DNA from: an uncultured Chloroflexota bacterium
GTDB lineage: Bacteria; Chloroflexota; Anaerolineae; Aggregatilineales; Phototrophicaceae
Length of the DNA stretch: 9,446 nt
Direction: 5' to 3'
Assembly (NCBI GenBank): GCA_903904765.1
Contig: CAIVEA010000115.1
Location: forward strand, 1-9,446
Below are positions 1-7,649 of the stretch, piece after piece. The translations under genes and the position numbers were made by a program. The notes under the pieces are model-generated. The model was not told the origin of the DNA. It saw nothing but the letters and a program-made list of their open reading frames with translations, and made no database searches. The stretch's first letter is position 1. The number at the start of each line of letters is the position of its first letter.

Positions 1-1
1 G

Positions 2-604
2 CCTGCTGCCGACCAGTTTTTGAGCGAACTCTTGGCGACCTGTTCGGTGGAGGAACTGATTCTGGACGTGATTGAACCGACGTTATATGCGATTGGAGAG
101 GCATGGACTGAGGGGCGTATCAGTATTGCTGGAGAACATCTGGCTACCAGTTTTCTAAGGCAGCGAGTCCTGCAATGGATGAATACCGGGCCAGTGCCGT
201 TTGTGGGGGTGCCGCCTGTGCTTCTGGCTTGTGCGCCAAATGAATGGCATGAGGGTAGCCTGATGATGTTTGGTGCACTGATGCGCCGCCGCCATTGGCC
301 TATCGCTTATCTCGGGCAGAATATGCCGTTGAACGATCTGGCTGAATTCGTGCGTGATGGACAGACCCCGGCAGTGGTATTGGTGGCGATGCGTGAAGAG
401 TCGGCTCAAAATCTACTTAGGCTGACGGAGTTTTTTCCTGAGTTACAGCATAATCGCCCGCTGGTGGGGTATGGGGGACGGATTTTTACAGATAATCCGG
501 AATGGCGAGAGCGGGTTCCCGGCATATTTTTGGGGGAAACCATCCGGGAAGGTATTATCAAACTCGACGGACTATTGCGGCAGCAATTTTCACTGTCCAT
601 ATAA
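2..604 (+). CDS. B12-binding domain protein, CarH/MerR-type C-terminal part (5' partial)
   Basis: The reading frame is open from the first bases of the window, so the gene begins upstream and only the last 200 residues are visible. They hold two modules. The first is a four-helix cap domain (visible residues about 1-62) with a W-x9-EH motif (W35, E45, H46), the signature of the adenosylcobalamin cap in CarH-type light-sensing repressors. The second is a Rossmann-like B12-binding domain (about 70-195) with the E-x-H lower-ligand motif in PNEWHEG (H83), then YLGQNMP, VGYGG and GIFLGE. In the CarH family such a module follows an N-terminal MerR-type DNA-binding domain, which would lie outside the window. 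Two oddities: the residue after W35 is Thr where Thermus CarH has His132, and the ligand motif reads H-E-G rather than the usual H-x-x-G. The family call is solid. Light sensing, DNA binding and the regulated genes are inference. A B12-binding accessory protein without DNA binding is the main alternative. Confidence 0.85.
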   Translation, partial: PAADQFLSELLATCSVEELILDVIEPTLYAIGEAWTEGRISIAGEHLATSFLRQRVLQWMNTGPVPFVGVPPVLLACAPNEWHEGSLMMFGALMRRRHWPIAYLGQNMPLNDLAEFVRDGQTPAVVLVAMREESAQNLLRLTEFFPELQHNRPLVGYGGRIFTDNPEWRERVPGIFLGETIREGIIKLDGLLRQQFSLSI

Positions 605-635
605 GATAATCAGCGGTATAGACAAATAGGTGACA

Positions 636-664
636 AAGGGCGGAAACTTCTAGTTTCCACCCTT
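636..664. terminator. Convergent hairpin terminator between the B12 protein and the giant hydrolase
   Basis: A 13-bp stem (636-648 with 652-664) closes a 3-base TCT loop. One position is a C-A mismatch in plus-strand RNA but a G-U wobble in minus-strand RNA, so the stem is best for minus-strand transcripts. The stem ends in AAGGG/CCCTT, and the plus-strand side continues into a loosely T-rich stretch (GTTGTTCTTT). It sits 32 bases after the plus-strand stop and 14 bases after the minus-strand stop, where a shared bidirectional terminator is expected. Neither side has a long uninterrupted T-run. Confidence 0.75.
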
Positions 665-677
665 CGTTGTTCTTTGG

Positions 678-3600
678 CTAGGGGTAAACAAGCGGGGATG
701 CTAGGCCAAAACCGCTTCCGACCAAGACGAGGTCACGAATATCAATGAGGCCGTCTTGATTGAGGTCTGCGGTTGGCACAAGTTGGCTTGAGAGATTGAG
801 ATTCGCGCCGACGAGAGCAGCATCTGTCAGGTCAATCTGACCGCTGTTGTTAGTATCGCCCATTGTTAACTGATAATCCGGGATGATGGTTGGTTGTCCC
901 TCGACAACTGTCACTGTATGCTGAATGACGAGCGAGAGGGGTGCGCCCAGTGCAGCGATATAGTTGCCAGCGGGTACGCTATTGAACTGATACGCGCCGG
1001 ATGCGTCGGTAGCAGTTTGGGCGAACAATGCGCCATCTTTGAATAGTACCACCGTGATGCCACTGTGATCGTTCATGCCCGGATAGGTGACAACCCCGTA
1101 TACGCTGCCCGGAACGGGGATGGGTGTTTGTGTAGGTTGTAACGTCGGCACAGGTGTGGCTGTACTGGTAGGGACAGTGGTTGGCGTGCTAGTGACTGCC
1201 ACTGTTCCATTTCCGTCCCCGATAGTGAGGCTGGTGGGGATGATGGTGAGAGCGACATCACGTCCCTGCGGGTCAACTGCCAGCGCAGTGCAGGTGATGT
1301 CGCTGGTGCCATTGTTGATAATCAGATAGTTCAGAGTGATGAGCAATATGTTCCCGGAAATGGCTGTCGCGGGTTTGAGGCGGCTGGCGGCAACTTTCCA
1401 TGTGCCATCGGCCTGATATGCGCGATCCACGATGAAGCTGTTGCTGTTATTGAACCCGTCTGAGCCGGTGGTGGTTGTGCCGAGCAGGACGACCGGGTTT
1501 ACGGCACAGGTCAAATCCACGCCGTAAATATCCGTTGCGTTCAACACGGTGAGATTGACGGCGACCATGCCGCCGATGGTGGCGGCTGTGCTGACGGCTT
1601 CTATGCGTAGTGCGTTTGCGCCTGCTGTGAACGGAGTCGCAGTTGGGGCAGGTGGGACTACTGTTGGCGGTATAGGTGTCGCTGTGGGGGTGGCGGACGG
1701 GATCACAGCGGTCTGTGTCGGCGGCATGGTGGATGTGGCCGTTGCGGTCGGCACGACCACCGTCGGTGTTGCGGACGGAATAAGTGTCGGGGTTGCAGTT
1801 GGCGCAAGTGTTGGTGTGGCGGACGGAATAAGTGTCGGGGTTGCAGTTGGTGGGATAGCCGTCGCGGTTGGTGTTGGAGTGGCTACTGGCAGGGTGGTCG
1901 GCAGAATTTTGAGCGCCATGTCTCGCGAGAGATTGCTGATGTTGATGATCAGAGTACCATTGGCAGCCGTGACTGTGCCACCATTACTTACCAAGCCGGT
2001 GGTGGTGTCCCAGAATTCGATTCGATAGCTGCCTGCCGCCATGCCATTCACGGTGAAACTGCCGTTGATGGATGCGGCTAAGGCGGTTTGATCCCAACGG
2101 GCATTCGTCTTGTTCTGCACCCATGCGTATAGTTCACTTCCGCCACTTGCACGCATTCCTAGCACGCGCAGTTGGGGATTGTTGGTGGTGATGGCCTCGT
2201 TAGTCAGGCTGACATCGGTTGTGGAGAGGTATGTGAATGCTTTGCCTGCGTAATCTATGCCCCGGAAGTAATCGGCAGCGATTTTGGCTTCTTTGTGTTT
2301 GGTGGCGATAAAGTCCGCAGATTGTGCCGAGAAGTACCAGTCAATGGGAGCCATACCAATCGGAGAGAATAAGCCCGCCCATCGCATATCGTGCGTGGCT
2401 TTTGGCTGCGGGTTGGCCTGATTCCACTGAGTTGTCCCTGTGTCTAATTCCCCCCAGATAATCGGGCGCGGCGAACCCTGCCATGATGAACCATCGCCGA
2501 TGCTTAGCCCACAGGTTTGTCCGGTGGTGGTACGCAGACATTGTGCAAAGCGGGCGACGAAATTAGCAGCATCGTAGGTTAGGTCTGCACTATAGCGCGA
2601 GATCATCATGTAATCATGGTAGTTGGCGATGTCTACGACGGGTGATGACCAGAAGGCAGGACTCCATGCTTGCGAACCCTGTGAAGTCGTCCGCAAATGG
2701 CGATAGGGGTCAGTTTGTTGTTGGAATTGCCCGTAGGCTTGGTAGAACCGGTAGACATCTGATGTGAGTGCGATATGCCCTAGTTCGTTCCAGTGTTCCC
2801 AAGCGAGGATGGAGGTTGAATAGCCCCAACGGGCGACTCGATAGCGGAAATTGCGCTCCCAGTAGCGGATGCGGGCGGGATTATCCCATGCAACCGGGGT
2901 GGCACTGTTCACGCTGGCATCCCATATCCAGTAGGGGTCGCCGTGCGCGGTCAACTGGATATATACACCATTTCGCTCAGCAGATTCGATGATCTTGTCG
3001 AGTTCGTAGCCGCCGCGCTGGTTGAACTGTGTTCCTTTGGGGATGGTGTTTACATCCACGCGCTGTTCGGGATTGAAGTCATCCGGCCAAAGATAGGCAT
3101 CGTAATGACCTTCCACCGTGAGACCGTATCCGTCGTTCTGATCCCAGATGCGCGTGAGGTTGATGCCATTTTTGCTAAAGTCGGTGAAGGTTTGTTCGTA
3201 TTCCAGACTGCGTAGGGCGCTGGCTGGCGACCACCATTGCCGTCCGCTAGTGATGGGGATGAAACTCTCGCCGTTGGTGTATTCCAAGAAACGCGAGTCT
3301 CGAGGTGAGACGCGAATGAAACCTTTGACCGTTGAGGCTGTGGCAGTGAAGCGCATATCACCGGAAGCTGGATAGCGCGTAAAACCGTTCTTGTCGGTAA
3401 TGGTGATGTAGTAGGTGTAATCGCCCACTTCTTCGGGCGCGAAGCGGATTTTCCAACTGGTGGTGGTAGTTGGGGTCATAACGACCTGCGTTGTACCACT
3501 GCGAATGTAATCCTGATAGTAGAACGCAGGGGCGACGATATCACGTCCAGATGGCGCACGGAAATGTGCGTCTATGGTGATGCCTTCTATGCCCGCTGAA

Positions 3601-5477
3601 TCCGCAGGATCATAGTAATAGTAGGGTAGCCATGAGTTCGCTGGATAGGATTTGCTGATCTGGAAAGTGAGTTCCATGCGCTGATAGCGCGGGATTTGCG
3701 TCGCATTAGCGTTCAGAATGGTGATCGTCGGTGTGCCTGTCCCGGATGGCGCTGGCGTGGGTGGTAGTGGCGTGACCGAAGGTGCAATGGTGGGTGTGGT
3801 AGAAGGCGCGACGACAGTTGCGGTGGTGGTTGGTGCGGAGATGGAACCGCTGTGCTTGAGGACGAATAACTCGCCCCCGTTTCCTTCAACAATAATCAGA
3901 TTGCCGCTGACATAGGTGTAGCGGGGGAGCAGCCCTTCACTATAGGCGCTGCGGACTGGTGTGGGGGGATCCATCACGTTCCAGTACACCCAGAAGCCCG
4001 GCCCCGGCCAGAAACGCCCATCGTTCAACAGAGTTAAACCGCAGGTTGTCCAATGAGTAGTTGGGGCGAAGTTGGAGCAGGTGGTTTGCCGCCGGATGAC
4101 AGTGGGGTTGGCCTGTGTGGTGATGGGGGCTGCATAGGTTAGGCCGAGCGTGTTGGCGCGATTGGTAATGGTTACGCTCTCACTCGCTCCCCAATGGGCA
4201 CGCAGAAGGGTATTGCCGGCCATTGTGAAGGGCGTTTGCTCATCGGTGACGCGCACACTGGAATTGGACCAACTGATGAAACGCAGATCGCCTGCGACGA
4301 GGCCGGGGACGGTGGTGCTATCCAGCACCATTTCGCCCATGTGTGAATCCCATCTGCCATCGGGCGGGGCGCTCTGACCGTTTCGGAACAGCATGTAGGC
4401 GACTTCGTTCCCGTCTGACAATGTGCGGATGACCGGAACGGGGCCAATATCTAAGTAAGCTTGATTGTTGACGAGGGCTTCTACGCCACCATAACCGACG
4501 GCGGGAATGAAAGCTTCTGCGCCGGTGTCCAAATTGAGGGCGAATAGATTTTTGAGTTGCGGATTATTTTGCAAGAAAGTGCGGGTTTCCGCATTGGTGT
4601 TGGGATACATGCCGCTTTTACCCGGTCCTCCCCAGAGACCTGCGTTGTGGTCAAGGCGCATCCGCACAAATACGACACCGTGTTTTTCGGCGATGACCGG
4701 CCACATGCCATCCATTTCGTTCGGGAATCCGGCTGTGTTGGGGGTGGGTTTCACTCGCCAGCGGGCGGTTCCAGTGGCGTTGCTGACGGCATGCACAAAC
4801 AGGTCGTTGGTAGCGAAGATGATAGTATCACGGCTGGCGGAGTAGGCTGGCGGCGTAGCGATGGCAGCGTTGCCTGCATAGACCCATACCCGTGACAGAG
4901 TAGTAGTGTCCAATTTGTGCAGTTGCCCGCTGTCTGTGACGATGAAGGCGAATGTTCCCACCAGCAGTACGGACTTGTTGAGCGGATTGCCGGTGTTATA
5001 GGAGGCGAGGACCGCCCCGGTGCTGGCGTTGATCTTGTAGAACTGACCGTCACTTGCTCCAGCATAGAGAGTATTGGTGGCAGGGTCGTAGGCTGGCGTG
5101 GCATTGAAGGCAGCGGCAGTCGCTATGTTCCATGCTTGCTGACCAGTGAGCTTGTTCAGCGCATACAGGCCGCGACTACCAGCGGGTACATACACATACG
5201 AGCCACCGGTGACTGTACGCGCTTCGGTGGGGGCGTTGTAGAAATGGGCGCTGGAGCCGCCGTTCGCATCCGGCCCATTCCATGACCATAAGAATTGCCA
5301 CGGTTGGGCGGGTTCAATCGAAATGTAACCCGTGCGCTGTGCGTCGCGCCCGTCTTGCGTCCAGTCGGTTGAAGTGGCAGTTGGTGTTTGTCCAAGAATG
5401 GTGCGGATGCTCAGGGTGAGCAGCGCGATCATGACCCCTATGATTATGGCGGCGGAGAACCATCGGTTACGGTGCAT
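678..5477 (-). CDS. Secreted multimodular glycoside hydrolase with beta-propeller, GH-A barrel, cohesin-like and dockerin-like domains
   Basis: This is a 1599-residue extracellular protein, probably acting on polysaccharide. The ATG at 5477 is preferred because GGAAG lies 8 bases before it and the signal peptide then begins MHRNRW; an in-frame ATG at 5492 has no clear ribosome site. Residues from the 5477 start: signal peptide about 1-29; PQQ-like beta-propeller about 38-545, opening with the quinoprotein-like GRDAQRTGY and with repeated 'LYALN..TG' blades; Thr/Pro linker 546-585; DUF5060-like Ig fold about 590-710; TIM barrel about 718-1075; beta-sandwich about 1095-1192; long Thr/Pro linker 1193-1284; cohesin-like domain about 1287-1420; linker; carboxypeptidase-regulatory/SdrD-like domain about 1458-1535; dockerin-like pair of calcium loops 1538-1592. 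In the barrel WNE gives the acid/base (E898) and WGE the nucleophile (E1010), the usual clan GH-A arrangement. Six cysteines form three plausible pairs. No C-terminal anchor is visible. The substrate is unknown; a cellulase-like or DUF4038-like glycosidase is likely. Confidence 0.85.
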   Translation of the reverse strand: MHRNRWFSAAIIIGVMIALLTLSIRTILGQTPTATSTDWTQDGRDAQRTGYISIEPAQPWQFLWSWNGPDANGGSSAHFYNAPTEARTVTGGSYVYVPAGSRGLYALNKLTGQQAWNIATAAAFNATPAYDPATNTLYAGASDGQFYKINASTGAVLASYNTGNPLNKSVLLVGTFAFIVTDSGQLHKLDTTTLSRVWVYAGNAAIATPPAYSASRDTIIFATNDLFVHAVSNATGTARWRVKPTPNTAGFPNEMDGMWPVIAEKHGVVFVRMRLDHNAGLWGGPGKSGMYPNTNAETRTFLQNNPQLKNLFALNLDTGAEAFIPAVGYGGVEALVNNQAYLDIGPVPVIRTLSDGNEVAYMLFRNGQSAPPDGRWDSHMGEMVLDSTTVPGLVAGDLRFISWSNSSVRVTDEQTPFTMAGNTLLRAHWGASESVTITNRANTLGLTYAAPITTQANPTVIRRQTTCSNFAPTTHWTTCGLTLLNDGRFWPGPGFWVYWNVMDPPTPVRSAYSEGLLPRYTYVSGNLIIVEGNGGELFVLKHSGSISAPTTTATVVAPSTTPTIAPSVTPLPPTPAPSGTGTPTITILNANATQIPRYQRMELTFQISKSYPANSWLPYYYYDPADSAGIEGITIDAHFRAPSGRDIVAPAFYYQDYIRSGTTQVVMTPTTTTSWKIRFAPEEVGDYTYYITITDKNGFTRYPASGDMRFTATASTVKGFIRVSPRDSRFLEYTNGESFIPITSGRQWWSPASALRSLEYEQTFTDFSKNGINLTRIWDQNDGYGLTVEGHYDAYLWPDDFNPEQRVDVNTIPKGTQFNQRGGYELDKIIESAERNGVYIQLTAHGDPYWIWDASVNSATPVAWDNPARIRYWERNFRYRVARWGYSTSILAWEHWNELGHIALTSDVYRFYQAYGQFQQQTDPYRHLRTTSQGSQAWSPAFWSSPVVDIANYHDYMMISRYSADLTYDAANFVARFAQCLRTTTGQTCGLSIGDGSSWQGSPRPIIWGELDTGTTQWNQANPQPKATHDMRWAGLFSPIGMAPIDWYFSAQSADFIATKHKEAKIAADYFRGIDYAGKAFTYLSTTDVSLTNEAITTNNPQLRVLGMRASGGSELYAWVQNKTNARWDQTALAASINGSFTVNGMAAGSYRIEFWDTTTGLVSNGGTVTAANGTLIINISNLSRDMALKILPTTLPVATPTPTATAIPPTATPTLIPSATPTLAPTATPTLIPSATPTVVVPTATATSTMPPTQTAVIPSATPTATPIPPTVVPPAPTATPFTAGANALRIEAVSTAATIGGMVAVNLTVLNATDIYGVDLTCAVNPVVLLGTTTTGSDGFNNSNSFIVDRAYQADGTWKVAASRLKPATAISGNILLITLNYLIINNGTSDITCTALAVDPQGRDVALTIIPTSLTIGDGNGTVAVTSTPTTVPTSTATPVPTLQPTQTPIPVPGSVYGVVTYPGMNDHSGITVVLFKDGALFAQTATDASGAYQFNSVPAGNYIAALGAPLSLVIQHTVTVVEGQPTIIPDYQLTMGDTNNSGQIDLTDAALVGANLNLSSQLVPTADLNQDGLIDIRDLVLVGSGFGLASPLVYP
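702..866 (-). other. Dockerin-like domain (two calcium-binding loops)
   Basis: Residues 1538-1592 hold two F-hand-like loops: DTNNSGQIDLTD (from D1541) and DLNQDGLIDIRD (from D1571). Both place D/N/S at positions 1, 3, 5, 9 and 12, as in type I dockerins, and each is followed by a hydrophobic helix (AALVGANLNL and LVLVGSGFGL). Dockerins bind cohesins and need calcium to fold. This one is at the extreme C-terminus, 12 residues before the stop, as is common. The assignment rests on the motif pattern alone. Confidence 0.85.
1218..1619 (-). other. Cohesin-like domain
   Basis: Residues about 1287-1420 match the cohesin pattern. They open with LRIEAVSTAATIGGMVAVNLTV, interrupted here only by listing it as LRIEAVST then GGMVAVNLTV, and continue with YGVDLTCAVNP and a late strand LLITLNYLI, a nine-strand-type layout. 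Cys1324 and Cys1396 could close a disulfide within the domain. A cohesin and a dockerin in one chain is unusual for a cellulosomal enzyme. A generic cohesin-fold carbohydrate-binding or adhesion domain is an alternative. Confidence 0.72.
1626..1901 (-). repeat. Thr/Pro linker with 48-base direct repeat
   Basis: This stretch encodes about 92 residues of low-complexity Thr/Pro/Ala sequence joining the catalytic half to the cohesin-like domain. Within it, 1763-1802 and 1811-1850 are near-identical direct repeats offset by 48 bases (16 codons), with a perfect 32-base core (1771-1802 and 1819-1850). At the protein level this repeats ATPTLIPSATPT. Such linkers are flexible, often glycosylated and prone to length change by slippage or recombination. 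Two shorter linkers of the same type lie at 3723-3842 and 1110-1208. Confidence 0.85.
2253..3326 (-). other. Catalytic TIM-barrel domain of the secreted hydrolase
   Basis: Residues about 718-1075 form a cellulase-like (beta/alpha)8 barrel. The segment YIQLTAHGDPYW is the expected strand near the substrate cleft. ILAWEHWNELGH carries the acid/base pair N897-E898 (codon 2784-2786), and PRPIIWGELDTG carries the nucleophile E1010 (codon 2448-2450). The two glutamates are 112 residues apart, normal for clan GH-A retaining enzymes. It follows a DUF5060-like domain, a frequent partner of this type of barrel. The exact GH family cannot be fixed by eye. Confidence 0.75.
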
Positions 5478-5485
5478 AGTAATTA

Positions 5486-5490
5486 CTTCC
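5486..5490 (-). promoter_or_regulatory. Ribosome binding site that decides the start of the hydrolase
   Basis: GGAAG on the minus strand is 8 bases from the ATG at 5477. It overlaps the upstream in-frame ATG at 5492, so that ATG cannot use it. This favours the shorter product, whose signal peptide then begins with a compact basic region (MHRNR). Confidence 0.6.
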
Positions 5491-5628
5491 ATTGACGTAC
5501 CGTTGTGCTTTAATTCAAGCGTATATGGATTTGCATCACTTCCGTATAGGACATGAGTCCAAAAGCAGCCGAAAGGGATAGCACAATATTCCTATATCTA
5601 TGATGATCGTGTTGGGAATTGAAAATCG

Positions 5629-5658
5629 GCATAGGCTCCTGATGTGGAAAGCCTATGC
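5629..5658 (-). terminator. Inverted repeat downstream of amylosucrase, possible terminator
   Basis: A perfect 9-bp inverted repeat (5629-5637 with 5650-5658, arm GCATAGGCT) with a 12-base loop lies 28 bases after the amylosucrase stop. In minus-strand RNA the stem is followed by CGATTTTC, a short T-rich tail. It could terminate the amylosucrase message. The T-run is weak, so a protein-binding palindrome in the leader of the hydrolase gene is an alternative. The rest of the 208-base gap (5478-5685) is AT-rich, and I see no convincing -35/-10 pair in it. Confidence 0.5.
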
Positions 5659-5685
5659 GGATAGTATGCAAAGGATATTCGTGTG

Positions 5686-7623
5686 TTACGCGGGCGCGGC
5701 ACCGAGCCAGATGTACTCGTATGGCTCGAGCCGGATGTCATCCCGGAACGTCCATAGGTGTTGACCAATGAGTTCAATGACCCCGTTTGACCACTGGTGC
5801 GTGATGTTGGCGGGCAGGTGAGCGCGATCTACAACCTGTGCAAATTCGCTGAAGTTCACGAGGGCGAGGATGCGCTGACCGATCACGTAGCCGAGGACGT
5901 GCTTGTTGCCTGTGTCCACGAATTCGGTTTCTGCGCTGCTGAAGGCCGGATTTTGCTGGCGAATCTCAGCAAGGCGTTTGATGCCCATGAAGATGCGCCC
6001 CTGAATGGTGCTGGTATCGTGCCGCTTCTCGGCTTTTTGCCAGTCGAATATGGCGCGGTGCGTCCAACGGCTGTCTACCCGTTTGGCCGGGTCTTGCTCG
6101 TAGCTGTAATCGTTCAGGGTGGCAATTTCGTCACCGAGGTAGATCAGCGGGATGCCCCCTGCGCTGATGATGACGCTGTGTAGGAGCAGTAGACGGCGCA
6201 GCGCGTGCTCGATATACAGCGGATTGTTCATTTCGAGCGCCTGTTCCATGCCTGCTAGTGAGGCTGCACTGCCGCTGATACGCATGTCTTGAGTGATCGG
6301 GTTGTAGTTAAAGGGGACACCTTTGGCAAAACTGCCCGGAAAGCGCCCGGTGTAAAAGGTGTTGAGAAATTGGCGATGGTCGAAGCCGTTGATGCCGAGT
6401 TCTGTCGCGTCCTCATCGGCGAATGTCCAGCCAATATCGTCGTGGCAGCGAATATAGTTGACCCAAGCACAATCAGCGGATAGGCGGAAACGCTTCTGCA
6501 TAGAGCGTTGCAGCAGGCGAACATCACGGGTGGCGGTAGCTTCCCAGAGGAGCGCCATGAGTGTCGGGTTGTAGGAGATGGGCGATTCGGCCTGATTGAT
6601 GTAGCTGGCGACATCATCCGGGTGAACGATGGCTTCAGATTTGAAGAGCAGGGCAGGGGCAACGATGCGCACGAGTGCGTTATAGGCTTGTATGATGTGA
6701 TGCGCTTCTGGCAAGCTCTCGCAACTGGTACCCAGCCGTTTCCAGATGAAGGCTACTGCATCCAAGCGGAGAATTTCTACGCCCTGATTGGCGAGATAGA
6801 GCATTTCGCCCATCATGGCGTTAAAGACAGCAGGATTACCATAGTTCAAATCCCATTGGAATGTGCGAAAGGTTGTCCATGCCCATTTTTGAATTTGGGG
6901 CTGATAGGTGAAGTTTCCCGGAGATTGTTCGGGGAAGATTTCGCGCAGGGAACGTTCATAAGCATCTGGCAACTGACGGTCATCGAATAGGTAGTAGTAT
7001 TCCTGAAAGTCAGGATCGCCAGCAAGCGCGTTTTTTGCCCAGAGATGCTCGTCGGATGTGTGATTGAACACAAAATCCAGCACGAGGCTGATACCGTTGG
7101 TGCGGAATTCTTTGGCGAGGGCTGCGAGTTCCCGCATAGTTCCTAAACGCGGGTTCACAGTGCGGTAGTCACTGACGGCATAACCACCATCACTATCTTT
7201 TTCGGGTGCTTTGAACAGCGGCATGAGGTGGAGGTAGGTGATTCCCAGTTCTTTGAGATAAGGGATGCGGTTTTGAAGGCCTTTGAGATTATCTGCAAAA
7301 AGGTCAACGTAGAGAACTCCGCCCATCATACGTTCAGATTTGAACCAAAGAGGATCGGCTTCGCGGGATTGGTCCAGTTCCTTGAGATCGGCTGGTCGTG
7401 CCGCGAAAAGTTGAGCCGCGAGGGTGATCGTTTCTTCAATATGGTAGTGAAAATCGTAGCGATTGCCATACAGCCCATGTAGCAGGCGGAAGATGGTGGG
7501 AAAATGCGCGTTCAGACGGTGAATAAAGATGTCTTTGTCTTGACCGAGGTGCGGTATGATGCGGGGGAGTAAACGGGTTAAGGTGCGTTGGCTTTCGCGT
7601 ATATTCCAGTCGTTCATGTGCAT
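5686..7623 (-). CDS. Amylosucrase (GH13, sucrose glucosyltransferase)
   Basis: This is a 645-residue cytoplasmic enzyme expected to transfer glucose from sucrose onto an alpha-1,4-glucan, releasing fructose (EC 2.4.1.4). There is no signal peptide. Residues 1-90 are the helical N-terminal domain typical of amylosucrases. The (beta/alpha)8 barrel follows with all GH13 signatures: SDGGYAVSDYRTVNPRLG (144-161), LDFVFNHTS (182-190, H188), RLDAVAFIWK (286-295, nucleophile D288), KSEAIVHP (328-335, acid/base E330) and CHDDIGWTF (H394, D395). These align within two residues of the Neisseria polysaccharea enzyme (H187, D286, E328, H392, D393). A C-terminal beta domain starts near 563. The length (about 640) is normal. 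The start at 7623 or the ATG two codons later (7617) are both possible; AAAGG and AAAGGG serve them respectively. It is expressed alone from a nearby promoter. A sucrose hydrolase of the same subfamily is the main alternative. Confidence 0.9.
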   Translation of the reverse strand: MHMNDWNIRESQRTLTRLLPRIIPHLGQDKDIFIHRLNAHFPTIFRLLHGLYGNRYDFHYHIEETITLAAQLFAARPADLKELDQSREADPLWFKSERMMGGVLYVDLFADNLKGLQNRIPYLKELGITYLHLMPLFKAPEKDSDGGYAVSDYRTVNPRLGTMRELAALAKEFRTNGISLVLDFVFNHTSDEHLWAKNALAGDPDFQEYYYLFDDRQLPDAYERSLREIFPEQSPGNFTYQPQIQKWAWTTFRTFQWDLNYGNPAVFNAMMGEMLYLANQGVEILRLDAVAFIWKRLGTSCESLPEAHHIIQAYNALVRIVAPALLFKSEAIVHPDDVASYINQAESPISYNPTLMALLWEATATRDVRLLQRSMQKRFRLSADCAWVNYIRCHDDIGWTFADEDATELGINGFDHRQFLNTFYTGRFPGSFAKGVPFNYNPITQDMRISGSAASLAGMEQALEMNNPLYIEHALRRLLLLHSVIISAGGIPLIYLGDEIATLNDYSYEQDPAKRVDSRWTHRAIFDWQKAEKRHDTSTIQGRIFMGIKRLAEIRQQNPAFSSAETEFVDTGNKHVLGYVIGQRILALVNFSEFAQVVDRAHLPANITHQWSNGVIELIGQHLWTFRDDIRLEPYEYIWLGAAPA

Positions 7624-7649
7624 CCCTTTGCCTTTACGGAATGCCGTGA

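Noticed and set aside
1626..1901. Repeats considered as a CRISPR array
   Set aside because: Only two copies are present and they are in frame inside a coding linker, with no spacers of regular length.
1549..2028. A 159-codon plus-strand frame rich in Val and Gly
   Set aside because: It is the antisense shadow of the Thr/Pro linker; ACN/CCN codons read backwards give Gly/Val codons without stops.
4507..4895. Two overlapping 112-codon plus-strand frames
   Set aside because: Both lie antisense to the propeller domain and have no ribosome site or family resemblance.
5478..5492. ATG at 5492 as start of the secreted hydrolase
   Set aside because: No Shine-Dalgarno sequence precedes it, while the ATG at 5477 has GGAAG at 8 bases and gives a cleaner signal peptide. 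It is not fully excluded.
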